A DNA stretch of 64,000 nucleotides, taken from NCBI GenBank assembly GCA_035297145.1, contig DATGZN010000027.1:124001-188000 (forward strand), given 5' to 3'. Within the stretch, counting starts at the first letter, position 1, and each line of letters opens with the position of its first letter. The stretch is from QHXW01 sp035297145 (GTDB lineage Bacteria; Acidobacteriota; Terriglobia; Bryobacterales; Bryobacteraceae). The translations under genes and the position numbers were made by a program. The notes under the pieces are model-generated. The model searched no databases. It was not told where the DNA came from and was given only the letters and a program-made list of their open reading frames with translations. Positions 42,174-52,216 of this stretch are shown piece by piece.

Positions 42174-45026
42174 ATGCGCAGGTGTATTTGTTCGACATTG
42201 TTGTCGGCTTTCGTTCTCAGCTTGCTTTGCCTGATGCCCGCGTCGGCACAAAACGGCTCGGTCAGCGGAACGGTCACAGACACCGGTAAGGGCGTGTTGA
42301 AAGGCGCCAACGTCGACATTCAGCCGTCCGGGAAACCGACGGCCACCGACAACCAGGGCGAGTTCACGATTGTCGGTCTGGCGCCGGGCGAATACATTCT
42401 GACGATTTCCTACGTCGGGCTGGATCCGTTTTCGCAGAAATTAACCGTCACTGCCGGACAAACTACTCGCGTGGAAGCCGAGCTCAAAGTGGCGACTCAG
42501 GCCAACTCCGTTACTGTCACTGCGGAACGCGTCCACGGCGAAGCCGAAGCCATTAACCGCGAGCGCACGGCGGAGAACATTCTGCAGGTTTTGCCGCACG
42601 ACGTCATCGTGAGCTTGCCTAATGCGAACGTCGCCGACGCCATCGGCCGCATGCCCAGCGTCACCATCGAGCGTGACGAGGGCGAAGGCAAGTACGTGCA
42701 GGTTCGCGGTACTGAGCCGCGTTACACCAACGTGACGGTTGACGGTGTGAACCTTCCGGCGCCGGAAGGCGGTACGCGCCAGATCAAGCTGGACGTTATT
42801 CCGTCGGACCTGGTCGAATCGGTGGAAATTAACAAGACGCTCCTGGCCAATATGGATGGCGACGGCATCGGCGGTTCCGTGAATCTTAGAACCAAGACCG
42901 CCGGCGAACAGCCGACCATATCGCTTTTCGGCATAGGCGGCCACACGCCGATCTTAGATGGCCGCAACGCTTACCAGAGCGGCGCCACCATAGGCAAGCG
43001 CTTCGGCAAGGAGAAAAAACTCGGTGTGCTGTTCGGCTTCGCTTACGACTGGAATGGCCGCGGCATCGACGACGTGGAACCGTCCCCACTTGCCATACAA
43101 TGCAGTCCGGGTAATTGTGGTTCGCCCAGTGCAAACGCTCCCTACTTTGGAACCTATAACAACGAGGGGATCCGCGAATATCGATACTATCGCACCCGTT
43201 ACGGTTTTACTGGCAGTATTGACTATAAGTTCAGCGACAACTTCAATATCTGGATACGTGGGTTGTACTCGCATTTCGATAACTGGGGTGATCGGTCAGA
43301 AATCACCCCGCAAATAAACTCGTTCACGACGTCTCCCTACCAGGGCGGGGCGGACGGCAACGCGACCTACGACACGGAAATCCGCCGCCCCGTGGAGGTG
43401 ATCGGAAGCCTGGCGACCGGCGGGCGCCGCGATTTCGGCACAGCTTGGTTGATCTGGGAATTCTCGGTGGGGCGCTCCTCTGCAGAAGACCACGGCTACT
43501 CGACCGCCACTTTTGTGCCGGGTCCCAACTCCCCCATCAATGCCGTCCAATACGGTCTCAACTTCAGTAATCCTTACGTCCCGGTTTTTAACGTGCAAAA
43601 TGGAGTCAACATCTACGACGCCACCCAGTATTATCTCCAGGGCCTCGATATTGGAAGGAGCTATAGCCCGCAAGTCAACATCAACGGAGCGGTGTCGTTG
43701 GCAAAGCAGTATCATCTAGGCGGGCACTATGGAACTTTCGAGGTCGGCGGAAAGCTGCGCAACGCTCACAAGTTCCAGGAATTCAAGGATCCGGTCTATA
43801 CGGCGATCAATCCCACTCAGTTTGCCTTAAGCAGTTTTCCAGTGTCGTTACAGAACAAGACCTATTACAACGGCTACTACACAGCGCCGGCACTGTACAA
43901 CTACAGTTCGATACTGGCTGCCGTCAATGGCAACCCGAATGCATTTTCGGTGGATTACAGTCCCTTGAACCAAGTGGAGAGCAATAACGACATAATCGAG
44001 CGGGTTGGCGCCGGTTACGTAATGAACACGATCAATTTCGACCGCTGGCGCCTGAATACCGGTATACGGTTCGAAACCACCACCGAATACGCGGCTGGCT
44101 ACCAGGTAATCACGGATCCGAACAACCCGCTCGGGTATTCCGGTGTCACCCCGTTGCACGTGAATTCGACGAGAGTAGATCCGCTACCCAGCGCGGAACT
44201 GCGCTATCGGACAACATCTGATTCCGACATCCGTTTCGCCTATGGACGCGGCGTCGCGCGACCCCAATTCGGGGACCTGGCCCCGTCTCTGACCGTAGAT
44301 GACGCCAACAAGAGGATCAGTGTCGGTAATCCCGCGCTGAAAGCCACGCATGCCGATAACTTCGACGTGCTCTTTGAGGAATACCTGAAGCCGATAGGCC
44401 TGCTTCAGGGAGGCTTCTTCTATAAGAGGATCGACTTGCCGATCTATCCGATCGAGACCCTTCTGACTTCGGGACCCTACACGGGATTCCGGCAGGATCA
44501 GCCACAGAACGGTACCAATGCGTGGTTGTACGGATTCGAGACGGCCTATCAGCAGCACCTCGGATTTTTGCCAGGCCTGTTAAACGGCCTCGGCATCTCA
44601 GCAAACTACAGCTATACTGCGTCCCAAGCCAACGGGGTGCCTAACCGTACGGACAATCCTCGCTTGATTCGCCAGGCGCCGAATACCTGGAACCTCAGCC
44701 CGACCTTCGATCGCGGCCGTCTCTCCATGCGGCTTGGCGTTTCATACAACCAGGCATTCATTGATGCCTACAATTATCAGGACGGCGCGCCACTGGGGGT
44801 CAACGGTCCGAACGGCGACCACTGGTTCTACACACACTTGCAGGTGGATGCGCAGGGTAGCTACCGGCTCAACAAAGGCTTCACGGTAGTGGTTTATGGC
44901 CTGAACCTGACCAATGAGGTTTTCGGATTCTACTATGGCAGCCCGATATGGGATAACCAGCGCGAGTTTTACAAGCCGACAGTCGGCGTGGGCCTGCGCT
45001 GGGCGTCAGGCGGAGAGCACAACTAA
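42174..45026 (+). CDS. TonB-dependent receptor with N-terminal carboxypeptidase-regulatory domain
   Basis: A 950-residue outer-membrane receptor. A signal peptide (26 residues) precedes a CarboxypepD_reg domain (about 28-105, GSVSGTVTDTGKGVLKGANV). The plug follows with LPNANVADAIGRMPSVTIERD and VRGTEPRYTNVTVDGVNLP, and then the 22-strand barrel to the end. A terminal aromatic strand is present (VGLRWASGGEHN, not ending in F). The type with this plug is the TonB-dependent receptor group abundant in Acidobacteria and Xanthomonas, probably for oligosaccharide or other large substrate uptake. A GGAGG ribosome site precedes the ATG. No neighbouring gene indicates the substrate. Confidence 0.92.
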   Translation: MRRCICSTLLSAFVLSLLCLMPASAQNGSVSGTVTDTGKGVLKGANVDIQPSGKPTATDNQGEFTIVGLAPGEYILTISYVGLDPFSQKLTVTAGQTTRVEAELKVATQANSVTVTAERVHGEAEAINRERTAENILQVLPHDVIVSLPNANVADAIGRMPSVTIERDEGEGKYVQVRGTEPRYTNVTVDGVNLPAPEGGTRQIKLDVIPSDLVESVEINKTLLANMDGDGIGGSVNLRTKTAGEQPTISLFGIGGHTPILDGRNAYQSGATIGKRFGKEKKLGVLFGFAYDWNGRGIDDVEPSPLAIQCSPGNCGSPSANAPYFGTYNNEGIREYRYYRTRYGFTGSIDYKFSDNFNIWIRGLYSHFDNWGDRSEITPQINSFTTSPYQGGADGNATYDTEIRRPVEVIGSLATGGRRDFGTAWLIWEFSVGRSSAEDHGYSTATFVPGPNSPINAVQYGLNFSNPYVPVFNVQNGVNIYDATQYYLQGLDIGRSYSPQVNINGAVSLAKQYHLGGHYGTFEVGGKLRNAHKFQEFKDPVYTAINPTQFALSSFPVSLQNKTYYNGYYTAPALYNYSSILAAVNGNPNAFSVDYSPLNQVESNNDIIERVGAGYVMNTINFDRWRLNTGIRFETTTEYAAGYQVITDPNNPLGYSGVTPLHVNSTRVDPLPSAELRYRTTSDSDIRFAYGRGVARPQFGDLAPSLTVDDANKRISVGNPALKATHADNFDVLFEEYLKPIGLLQGGFFYKRIDLPIYPIETLLTSGPYTGFRQDQPQNGTNAWLYGFETAYQQHLGFLPGLLNGLGISANYSYTASQANGVPNRTDNPRLIRQAPNTWNLSPTFDRGRLSMRLGVSYNQAFIDAYNYQDGAPLGVNGPNGDHWFYTHLQVDAQGSYRLNKGFTVVVYGLNLTNEVFGFYYGSPIWDNQREFYKPTVGVGLRWASGGEHN

Positions 45027-45037
45027 ACGGTGCAGCC

Positions 45038-47566
45038 TCACCGCTGCCACAGAATCTGAGAAGCTTCAAGCGGCACCAGCGCCGCGTCTTTGAACGGAAC
45101 CAGCCGGGGCGTGTACTCCGCGGTGGGACGAGTGGTGGGAACCGTGGCTGTATACAAGTAGCCGCCAATGGCGCCTACCAGCGATTTCCCGCGAGTCATC
45201 GCCACGCGTGTTGGTTCTTCTGAGTCGCGTGAATCGGCGTAGAGTTCGACCCGCACGGCTTCCGGATCGAGCTCATCCAGGTACACCTGGACCTCAAAAA
45301 TATGGCTGTGGTCGCGTGTTTCCACCTTCACGGCACCGAAGCGAAGGTTGGACCAGTGCGCCCCGAGTGCCCGCTGCCATTGGCGTAGCTCCGCACCAAA
45401 CTTTCCATTGTCGGAACCGCGACGGCAATAAGCATCCGCCGCTGGTAAGTAATGCTTCTCTGTGTACTCACGAACGGTGCGGTTGGCTGAAAACTGCGGT
45501 GTGAGCCGCGCCATGCTCTCGCGCATCTTTGCCACCCATCCGCGCGCGATACCCAGCTCATCGCGATTGTAAAACTCGGGAATCACTTCGCGTTCGAGCA
45601 GAGTGTAGAGCGCCTCGGCCTCTGCCCGGTCCCAGGCCGGGTCTTCTCCATGTTCTTTCCCGTCCCCCAGCGCCCATCCCAGATCCGGCGAATAAGCCTC
45701 CGCCCACCAGCCATCCAACTCGGAGAGATTCAGGCCGCCGTTCACCAGCACCTTCATGCCGCTCGTGCCGCTCGCTTCCCACGGCCGTCGTGGCGTGTTG
45801 ATCCAAACGTCTACGCCTTGCACCAACTGCTGCGTCAGGAGCATGTCGTAGTCGCTCAGAAAAACCACACGACAGCGAGCCTCGGGCCGCCGGATGAACT
45901 CGTTCCACTGCTTGATCATGGCTTGCCCGGCGGCGTCCTGCGGATGCGCCTTGCCAGCGAGAATCAACTGCACGGGCCTTTGGGGATTGTTCAGGATTCG
46001 GATCAATCTTTCCGGATCCTGTAGAAGCAGATTGGGCCGCTTGTAGGTTGCGAATCGCCGCGCGAAACCCAGCGTCAGGACGTTGATATCGAAGAGGTGC
46101 GCTGCCTCCTCGATCTCTGCCTCGGACGCTCCCTGGGTTCCGCGCTGGCGGGCCAGCCGCGTGCGTGTGTACTCGATCAGTCCCTTGGTGGTGCTCATGC
46201 GAAGCTGCCATAACTGCGCGTCGGTCAGCTTGCGGAAATCGGCGTCGAGGCACGCGGTGTCGCCCATCCATCGGTCGGCGCCGCACACACCAGCCCAGAG
46301 CTTGTCGGCATCGGGCGATTCCCACGTCGGCACGTGCACGCCGTTGGTCACGTGGCTCACCGGCACTTCGCGCTCCGGCCAGCGTGGAAAAAGGACCTGA
46401 AAGATCCTGCGGCTGACCTGCCCGTGCAGCTGGCTGACGCCGTTCACGGCGCCACTCCCCCGTGTCGCCAGGTAGGCCATATTGAAGGGTTCAGAGGCGT
46501 CGTCAGGATTCCGGCGTCCCAGCGCCAGCAGATCGTGCAGCGGAATCCCGAGCAGTTCTTCCGCATATCGCTTGAGATACTGCTCGATCAGCTCCGGGGC
46601 AAAACCGTCAAAGCCGGCGTCCACGGGAGTATGGGTGGTGAAAAGATTGCCGGCGCGCGTCACTGCCAGGGCCACGTCGAACGGTTGCTTGGAATCCTTC
46701 ATGTAGGACCGCGCCCGTTCCAGAACGGCAAATGCGGCATGGCCTTCATTCAGATGGCAGACCTCCGGGTGCAGACCGAGCCGGCGCAGAAGCCGCCATC
46801 CGGCAATGCCCAGAATGATCTCCTGTTTTAATCGCAGCTCCGGTCCGCCGCCATAGAGTTCGCTCGTGATACCGCGGTAAGCGGGGGGATTGGCCGGGTC
46901 ATTGGAATCGAGCAGGTAGAGTTTCGTCCGGCCTACGTGCACCTGCCAGGCGCGAATCCAGAGCTTGAGACCAGGCAGGGCGATCGGCAGGCGCACCCAT
47001 TCCCCATTCGCCTCGCGCAAGGGCGCAATGGGCAACTGGCCAGGGTCGTTGAATGGATAGAGCGCTTGCTGCGCTCCGGCGGAGTCAATCTCCTGGCGAA
47101 AGTAGCCTCGTTGATAGAGCAGTCCGACTGCTGCGATGGGAACGGCCAGATCGCTGGCCGATTTGAGCTGATCTCCCGCCACATTGCCCAGACCGCCGGA
47201 ATAGATAGGCAAGCCTTCGCTCAGCATATACTCCATGCTGAAGTACGCCGCCAATTTCAGTTTAGCGTCCGGATGCGCCTTCTGAAACCACGCGGCGGAC
47301 TGCACCTCCTCGCGCTGCTCCCGCAACAGTTCTTCAACGCGGCGCCGGAAAGCGGGATCGGCAGAGGCGGCCTTGAGTTTTTCGAGCGAGACGGTTTGCA
47401 GCACAACCCACGGGTTCTCCGTGAGCTCCCACAACTCGGGATCCAGCTTTCCCCACAACTCATCCGACGACCGGTTCCACGTCCAGCGCAGGTTCAGTGC
47501 CAGCTCCTCAAGCTCCGGAAAAGGTGACGCCTCTGAAGGCACGTTCGTATTTGTGGGATCGTTCAC
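45038..47566 (-). CDS. glgP: Alpha-glucan (glycogen) phosphorylase, GT35
   Basis: An 842-residue enzyme of the Thermotoga/actinobacterial branch (about 850 residues). It cleaves alpha-1,4-glucan with phosphate to glucose-1-phosphate. Signs are AYFSMEYMLSEGLPIYSGGLG near the N-terminus, TTHTPVDAGFDGF, TYKRPNLLLQDPERL and the PLP lysine region EASGTSGMKVLVNGGLN (K about 605). The start at GTG 47566 has AAGGAGC just before it, inside the end of pgm; an ATG-type extension to 47593 overlaps pgm. The gene lies directly downstream of phosphoglucomutase, which uses its product. It is convergent to the TonB receptor gene with an 11-base gap. Confidence 0.93.
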   Translation of the reverse strand: MNDPTNTNVPSEASPFPELEELALNLRWTWNRSSDELWGKLDPELWELTENPWVVLQTVSLEKLKAASADPAFRRRVEELLREQREEVQSAAWFQKAHPDAKLKLAAYFSMEYMLSEGLPIYSGGLGNVAGDQLKSASDLAVPIAAVGLLYQRGYFRQEIDSAGAQQALYPFNDPGQLPIAPLREANGEWVRLPIALPGLKLWIRAWQVHVGRTKLYLLDSNDPANPPAYRGITSELYGGGPELRLKQEIILGIAGWRLLRRLGLHPEVCHLNEGHAAFAVLERARSYMKDSKQPFDVALAVTRAGNLFTTHTPVDAGFDGFAPELIEQYLKRYAEELLGIPLHDLLALGRRNPDDASEPFNMAYLATRGSGAVNGVSQLHGQVSRRIFQVLFPRWPEREVPVSHVTNGVHVPTWESPDADKLWAGVCGADRWMGDTACLDADFRKLTDAQLWQLRMSTTKGLIEYTRTRLARQRGTQGASEAEIEEAAHLFDINVLTLGFARRFATYKRPNLLLQDPERLIRILNNPQRPVQLILAGKAHPQDAAGQAMIKQWNEFIRRPEARCRVVFLSDYDMLLTQQLVQGVDVWINTPRRPWEASGTSGMKVLVNGGLNLSELDGWWAEAYSPDLGWALGDGKEHGEDPAWDRAEAEALYTLLEREVIPEFYNRDELGIARGWVAKMRESMARLTPQFSANRTVREYTEKHYLPAADAYCRRGSDNGKFGAELRQWQRALGAHWSNLRFGAVKVETRDHSHIFEVQVYLDELDPEAVRVELYADSRDSEEPTRVAMTRGKSLVGAIGGYLYTATVPTTRPTAEYTPRLVPFKDAALVPLEASQILWQR

Positions 47567-47577
47567 AGAATTGCTCC

Positions 47578-49236
47578 TTAAGCAGCGGCGCACGCCGCCC
47601 GAAAGGCTTCGCTGACGATGGCCTGGGCTTCGGCCTCAATACGTTCCAGGTGGTCACGTCCGCGAAAACTTTCCGCGTAGACCTTGTAGATCTCTTCGGT
47701 GCCGGACGGCCTCGCGGCGAACCAGCCCCCTTCCGAGATCACCTTCACGCCGCCGATGGCATTACCATCCCCTGGCGCCTTGGTCAGAATCTTTTGGATC
47801 TTCTCGCCGGCAAGTGTGGTTGCGCGAATGTGCTCGGGCGAGAGTTTCTGCAACGCGGCCTTCTGCTCCGCCGTAGCCGGTGCATCAATGCGGTCGTACA
47901 CCGGGTCGCCGAACTCCTGTGTCAGCGACCGGTAAATCTCTCCGGGATCGCGCCCCGCGCGCGACGTAATCTCAGCGGCAAGAAGCGCGGCGATCAAACC
48001 ATCTTTGTCGGTTGTCCACACCGTACCATCCGAGCGTAGGAAGGATGCTCCCGCACTTTCCTCGCCGGTAAATCCCAGCGAGCCTTCCAGCAGGCCGTCC
48101 ACAAACCACTTGAAGCCGACCGGCACTTCGTGCAGCCTGCGGCCCAGCTTTTCCGCTACGCGATCGATCATGCTGCTGCTCACCACGGTCTTGCCCACGG
48201 CGGCGTCCTTCCGCCATTTCGTCCGGTTCCCGAACAAGTAATTGATGCAGACCGAAAGATAATGATTCGGTGGAAGCAGTCCTACGCTCTTGGTTACAAC
48301 TCCGTGACGATCATGATCAGTGTCGCAGGCCACCGCGATGTCGAACTTATCTTTGAGATCAATCAGCCGCCGCATTGCATAAGGTGACGAGGGGTCCATG
48401 CGGATTTTGCCGTCCCAATCCAGTGTCATGAAACGGAAGGTCGGGTCCACCGCATCGTTCACCACCGTCAGATTCAAGCGGTAGCGCTCGGCGATCGGTC
48501 CCCAATAGTGAACCCCGGCCCCGCCCAGCGGATCCACGCCCAGCTTCAGCCCGGTGCTCCGGATCACTTCCATGTCGATCACGTTGCCGACGTCTTGCAC
48601 ATACTCCGACATGTAGTCATGCTCGTGAGTGCCGGGCGCGCGCAAAGCCTGTTCGAACAGCATGCGTTGCACTCCGGTGAGATTGTTCGCCAGAAACTCG
48701 TTTGCCTTCGCTTGAACGAATGAGGTGATCTGGCTGCTCGCGGGTCCGCCGTTGGGCGGATTGTATTTAAACCCACCATCCGGGGGCGGATTATGTGACG
48801 GAGTGATGACGATTCCATCCGCGAACCCTGCTTTTCGCCCGCGGTTGTAGTTCAGAATCGCGAGCGAGACTGCGGGAGTTGGCGTATACTCACGGCCCTT
48901 CGAAATCATGACCTGGACGTCATTCGCGGCGAGCACCTCGAGGGCGCTGGCTAAAGCGGGCTCCGCCAGAGCGTGGGTGTCTGCTCCCATGAACAGTGGG
49001 CCATCAATACCCGTTTGCTTGCGATACAGGCAGATGGCTTGCGTAATGGCCAGAATGTGCCACTCGTTAAACGCGTGATCCAGGGAAGAGCCGCGATGGC
49101 CCGACGTGCCGAACGAAACACGCTGCTCTGGAATGCTGGCGTCGGGACGCTCTGCATAGTAAGCCGTCACCAGCCGCGGAACATTGACTAGGTCGGATTG
49201 GGCCGCGGGCCGTCCGGCTGCTGGATTTGTGGGCAT
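47578..49236 (-). CDS. pgm: Phosphoglucomutase, alpha-D-glucose specific
   Basis: A 552-residue alpha-D-phosphohexomutase that interconverts glucose-1-phosphate and glucose-6-phosphate. The phosphoserine site is ITPSHNPPPDGGFKYN (about residue 145), the metal loop is ACDTDHDRHGVV, the sugar loop GFTGEESAG, and the phosphate-binding end RPSGTEEIYKVYAESF. Length matches E. coli Pgm. I chose ATG 49236 (MPTNPAAG); the frame is open to 49629 but that part is not family-like. Stop and the next start (glgP) are 11 bases apart, so the two genes are one operon for glycogen use. It is divergent from hoxE by 138 bases. Confidence 0.92.
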   Translation of the reverse strand: MPTNPAAGRPAAQSDLVNVPRLVTAYYAERPDASIPEQRVSFGTSGHRGSSLDHAFNEWHILAITQAICLYRKQTGIDGPLFMGADTHALAEPALASALEVLAANDVQVMISKGREYTPTPAVSLAILNYNRGRKAGFADGIVITPSHNPPPDGGFKYNPPNGGPASSQITSFVQAKANEFLANNLTGVQRMLFEQALRAPGTHEHDYMSEYVQDVGNVIDMEVIRSTGLKLGVDPLGGAGVHYWGPIAERYRLNLTVVNDAVDPTFRFMTLDWDGKIRMDPSSPYAMRRLIDLKDKFDIAVACDTDHDRHGVVTKSVGLLPPNHYLSVCINYLFGNRTKWRKDAAVGKTVVSSSMIDRVAEKLGRRLHEVPVGFKWFVDGLLEGSLGFTGEESAGASFLRSDGTVWTTDKDGLIAALLAAEITSRAGRDPGEIYRSLTQEFGDPVYDRIDAPATAEQKAALQKLSPEHIRATTLAGEKIQKILTKAPGDGNAIGGVKVISEGGWFAARPSGTEEIYKVYAESFRGRDHLERIEAEAQAIVSEAFRAACAAA

Positions 49237-49374
49237 GTATACAGCGTATCCCGGCAGCGGCGGATTCCGCGAGCAAGCTGTGGCACAATGAAGGAAGCTG
49301 ATTGGCTTCGTCAGTAGCTGAAATAGCTTCCTCCCCCGTTGGTGAGTGAGGCTAAACTTAAAAGACTTGACGAG

Positions 49375-49872
49375 ATGCCAACCGCCATCACCGAGAAACC
49401 CACCACAGTAAAAGATAACCGGCAAAAGTTGCTGGAGCGCGCGATGTCGCGCCACCAATATTCCGGCAGTGCGTTGATCGAGGTGCTGCACACGGCGCAA
49501 GAGTTGTTCGGATACCTGTCGCCGGAGCTGCTCTCGACCATCGCCCACAAGCTGCGCCTTCCGCCCAGCCGCGTCTTGGGTGTCGCCAGCTTTTATCATT
49601 TCTTTTCTCTCAAGCCGAAGGGCGAGCACACGTTTGTCGTTTGCCTTGGGACGGCGTGCTACGTCGCGGGCGCCCTGGGCCTCGTGGAAACGCTTGAGCG
49701 CCGCTGTTGCAAATCCGGTGCCACGAGCGCGGATGGCCGAGTAAGTTTCGAGACCGCGCGCTGCATTGGTTCCTGCGGCTTGGCGCCGGCAGTCATTTAT
49801 GACGGAACGATCCTGGCCCGAGCCACACCGGATCAGCTCGGCCGGCAGCTAGATCAATTGGGTGTGAAATGA
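49375..49872 (+). CDS. hoxE: Bidirectional [NiFe] hydrogenase diaphorase subunit HoxE
   Basis: A 165-residue thioredoxin-like 2Fe-2S protein of the NuoE/HoxE family. The four cysteine ligands are in CLGTACYVAG (C-x4-C) and ARCIGSCGLAPA (C-x3-C). HoxE is the extra electron-transfer subunit of the cyanobacterial-type HoxEFUYH enzyme. I chose ATG 49375 (MPTAITEKPT), which is the first methionine of a family-like stretch; a GTG at 49339 is possible. No strong ribosome site is seen. Its stop overlaps the hoxF start (ATGA), so hoxE and hoxF are coupled. The gene opens a six-gene operon. Confidence 0.9.
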   Translation: MPTAITEKPTTVKDNRQKLLERAMSRHQYSGSALIEVLHTAQELFGYLSPELLSTIAHKLRLPPSRVLGVASFYHFFSLKPKGEHTFVVCLGTACYVAGALGLVETLERRCCKSGATSADGRVSFETARCIGSCGLAPAVIYDGTILARATPDQLGRQLDQLGVK

Positions 49873-51503
49873 CCATCGAAGAACTGCACGATCTGGAAAC
49901 CAAAGAACAGGCGCGACAGGCCTCACTTGAGAACCGCATCCATTGCTGCACCGCCGCCGGATGCCTTTCCTGTGGCGCGGAGAGCGTGCGGCGCGCCATT
50001 GGCGAGGAGATCGAAAAACGCGGCGTGGGCGAGCGCGTCGAGGTCTGCGGCACCGGATGCATGGGCATGTGTAGCCGTGGCCCCCTGGTGCTGGCGTCAG
50101 CGCCGGGTAAGCTGTACGGTTCGCTGACGCCTGCCGACGCCCCGGCGGTGTTGGATGGGAGTGGCAGCTTAGCTGCCAGCGAGATTGATCGCAACAGCCC
50201 ATTTTTCACCAAGCAGCAGCGCATCGTGCTCGCCGGAAGCGGTCGCGTCGATCCCGAGAAGCTGGCCGACTACATCGCGGCCGGCGGTTATCGCGCGCTG
50301 GCGCAGGCGCTCATCGAAATGAAGCCTGCCGACGTGGTCAAGGAAGTGGCGAAGAGCGGCTTGCGTGGCCGGGGCGGCGCGGGTTATCCCACAGGCCTCA
50401 AGTGGGAGTTGGTCGCAAAGCAGGTCGGTCCGACCAAGTACGTCGTCTGCAACGCCGATGAAGGCGATCCAGGCGCGTTCATGGATCGCAGCGTGCTCGA
50501 GGGCGACCCGCATCGGGTGCTTGAGGGCATGGCCCTCGCCGGCTACGCGGTAGGAGCACAGCAGGGCTACATTTACGTGCGCGGCGAATATGGTCTCGCC
50601 ATCCAGCGCCTGCAAAACGCCATTAAGCAAGCCGAGCGCGAACATCTGCTCGGCGGCCGAATTCTGGACACCGGGTTCCAGTTCCGCATCGATCTCCGCA
50701 TCGGCGCCGGCGCCTTTGTCTGCGGTGAGGAGACCGCCCTGATCGCCTCAATTGAGGGCAAGCGCGGCCAGCCACGGCAACGCCCGCCCTATCCGCCCGA
50801 ATCGGGTTTGTGGAACGCGCCCACGCTCATCAACAACGTCGAGACATTCGCCAACATTCCACCCATCATCAACGAAGGCGGCGAGTGGTACGCATCCATC
50901 GGGACGGAGAAGAGCAAAGGCACGAAGGTTTTCGCGCTCGCCGGGCACATCAAACATACCGGGTTGATCGAAGTCCCCATGGGTACTACGCTGCGCACCA
51001 TCCTATTCGACATCGGCGGCGGCATACCGAACGGCCGCTTCAAAGCGGCGCAGACCGGCGGTCCCTCGGGTGGCTGCATCCCCGAACAATTCCTCGATAG
51101 CCCTGTGGACTATGAATCGCTCGCCGCCATAGGCTCCATCATGGGCTCGGGCGGATTGATCGTGATGGATGAGTCTTCGTGCATGGTCGATGTCGCCCGC
51201 TTTTTCATGGAATTCTGCATGGATGAATCCTGCGGCAAGTGCATTCCCTGCCGAGCCGGCACCGTCGAGATGCACGACATCCTGCACCGCATGACGCGCG
51301 GCGACGCCAGTGAGCACGATCTCGCCATGCTCGAGGAGCTGGCAGGATTGCTGCGCGAGACCAGTCTGTGCGGCTTGGGCCAGACAGCGCCAAATCCCGT
51401 GATGAGCACTCTGCGCTATTTCCGATCGGAGTACGAGGCGCACATTCGCGAGCGACGCTGTCCGGCGGGCCACTGCGCCATCGAGGCGGAGGTGATGGTA
51501 TGA
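49869..51503 (+). CDS. hoxF: Bidirectional [NiFe] hydrogenase diaphorase subunit HoxF
   Basis: A 544-residue NADH-binding flavoprotein. The N-terminal 90 residues are a second thioredoxin-like 2Fe-2S domain (HCCTAAGCLSCGAE, CGTGCMGMCSRG). The NuoF-like part follows: FMN/NADH sites SGLRGRGGAGYPTGLKW and VVCNADEGDPGAFMDR, the SLBB fold, and the 4Fe-4S ligands in ESCGKCIPCRAGT with LCGLGQTAPNP. It transfers electrons between NAD(H) and the iron-sulphur chain to HoxU. It overlaps hoxE at its start and hoxU at its end, each by four bases. All expected cofactor residues are present. Confidence 0.93.
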   Translation: MTIEELHDLETKEQARQASLENRIHCCTAAGCLSCGAESVRRAIGEEIEKRGVGERVEVCGTGCMGMCSRGPLVLASAPGKLYGSLTPADAPAVLDGSGSLAASEIDRNSPFFTKQQRIVLAGSGRVDPEKLADYIAAGGYRALAQALIEMKPADVVKEVAKSGLRGRGGAGYPTGLKWELVAKQVGPTKYVVCNADEGDPGAFMDRSVLEGDPHRVLEGMALAGYAVGAQQGYIYVRGEYGLAIQRLQNAIKQAEREHLLGGRILDTGFQFRIDLRIGAGAFVCGEETALIASIEGKRGQPRQRPPYPPESGLWNAPTLINNVETFANIPPIINEGGEWYASIGTEKSKGTKVFALAGHIKHTGLIEVPMGTTLRTILFDIGGGIPNGRFKAAQTGGPSGGCIPEQFLDSPVDYESLAAIGSIMGSGGLIVMDESSCMVDVARFFMEFCMDESCGKCIPCRAGTVEMHDILHRMTRGDASEHDLAMLEELAGLLRETSLCGLGQTAPNPVMSTLRYFRSEYEAHIRERRCPAGHCAIEAEVMV

Positions 51504-52216
51504 GCGTCAAGACCCTTCAGATTGACGGCAAGATGGTCACCAGCCCTGAGGGTGAATCGATCTTCACGGTCGCTTGGGAGAACGGCATCCACATTCCCCG
51601 CCTCTGCCACATAGGCGGAATTTCCGACGTTGGCGCGTGCCGGCTTTGCCTGGTGGAAGTGGAAGGACAGCGGCGGCTGCAAGCCTCCTGTCTGACTCCC
51701 GTCCAGGAAGGCATGGTGGTGCGCACTGATACCGATAAGCTGCGCGCGCACCGCAAACTGATCGTCGAGCTGTTGATGGCCGAGCGCAATCACGTGTGCG
51801 CGGTCTGCGTCGCCAACGGCGCCTGCGAGTTGCAGGATCTGGCGATGCGTCTGGGAGTCGATCACCTGCGCGTGCGCTACCGCTTTCCGTCGCTGCCGGT
51901 GGATCTGACTCACGAGCGCTTCGGCATGGATCATAACCGCTGCATCCTCTGCACGCGCTGTGTGCGCGTCTGCGATGAAGTCGAAGGCGCCCACACTTGG
52001 GATGTGGCCGGGCGCGGCGCCGGATGCCGCGTGATCACCGATCTGGGCCAGCCTTGGGGCCAGTCGGACTCCTGCACGAGCTGCGGCAAGTGCGTGCAAG
52101 TCTGCCCAACGGGCGCCCTGTTCTCCAAGGGCAAAACAGTTGGGGAGATGGAGAAGGATCGCGGTTTCCTCAAGTACATCGTCACCGCGCGGGAGAAAGG
52201 CCAGTGGATCGGATGA
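51500..52216 (+). CDS. hoxU: Bidirectional [NiFe] hydrogenase diaphorase subunit HoxU
   Basis: A 238-residue iron-sulphur protein of the NuoG N-terminal type. It has a 2Fe-2S site (RLCHIGGISDVGACRLC and SCLTP), the HxxxC-type 4Fe-4S region with HVCAVCVANGACELQD, and two ferredoxin-like 4Fe-4S clusters (CILCTRCVRVC and CTSCGKCVQVCPTGA). It relays electrons from HoxF/HoxE to HoxY. The start is ATG 51500, four bases inside hoxF, with GGAGG just before it; the upstream extension in the same frame is not family-like. Its stop overlaps the start of hoxY. Confidence 0.93.
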   Translation: MSVKTLQIDGKMVTSPEGESIFTVAWENGIHIPRLCHIGGISDVGACRLCLVEVEGQRRLQASCLTPVQEGMVVRTDTDKLRAHRKLIVELLMAERNHVCAVCVANGACELQDLAMRLGVDHLRVRYRFPSLPVDLTHERFGMDHNRCILCTRCVRVCDEVEGAHTWDVAGRGAGCRVITDLGQPWGQSDSCTSCGKCVQVCPTGALFSKGKTVGEMEKDRGFLKYIVTAREKGQWIG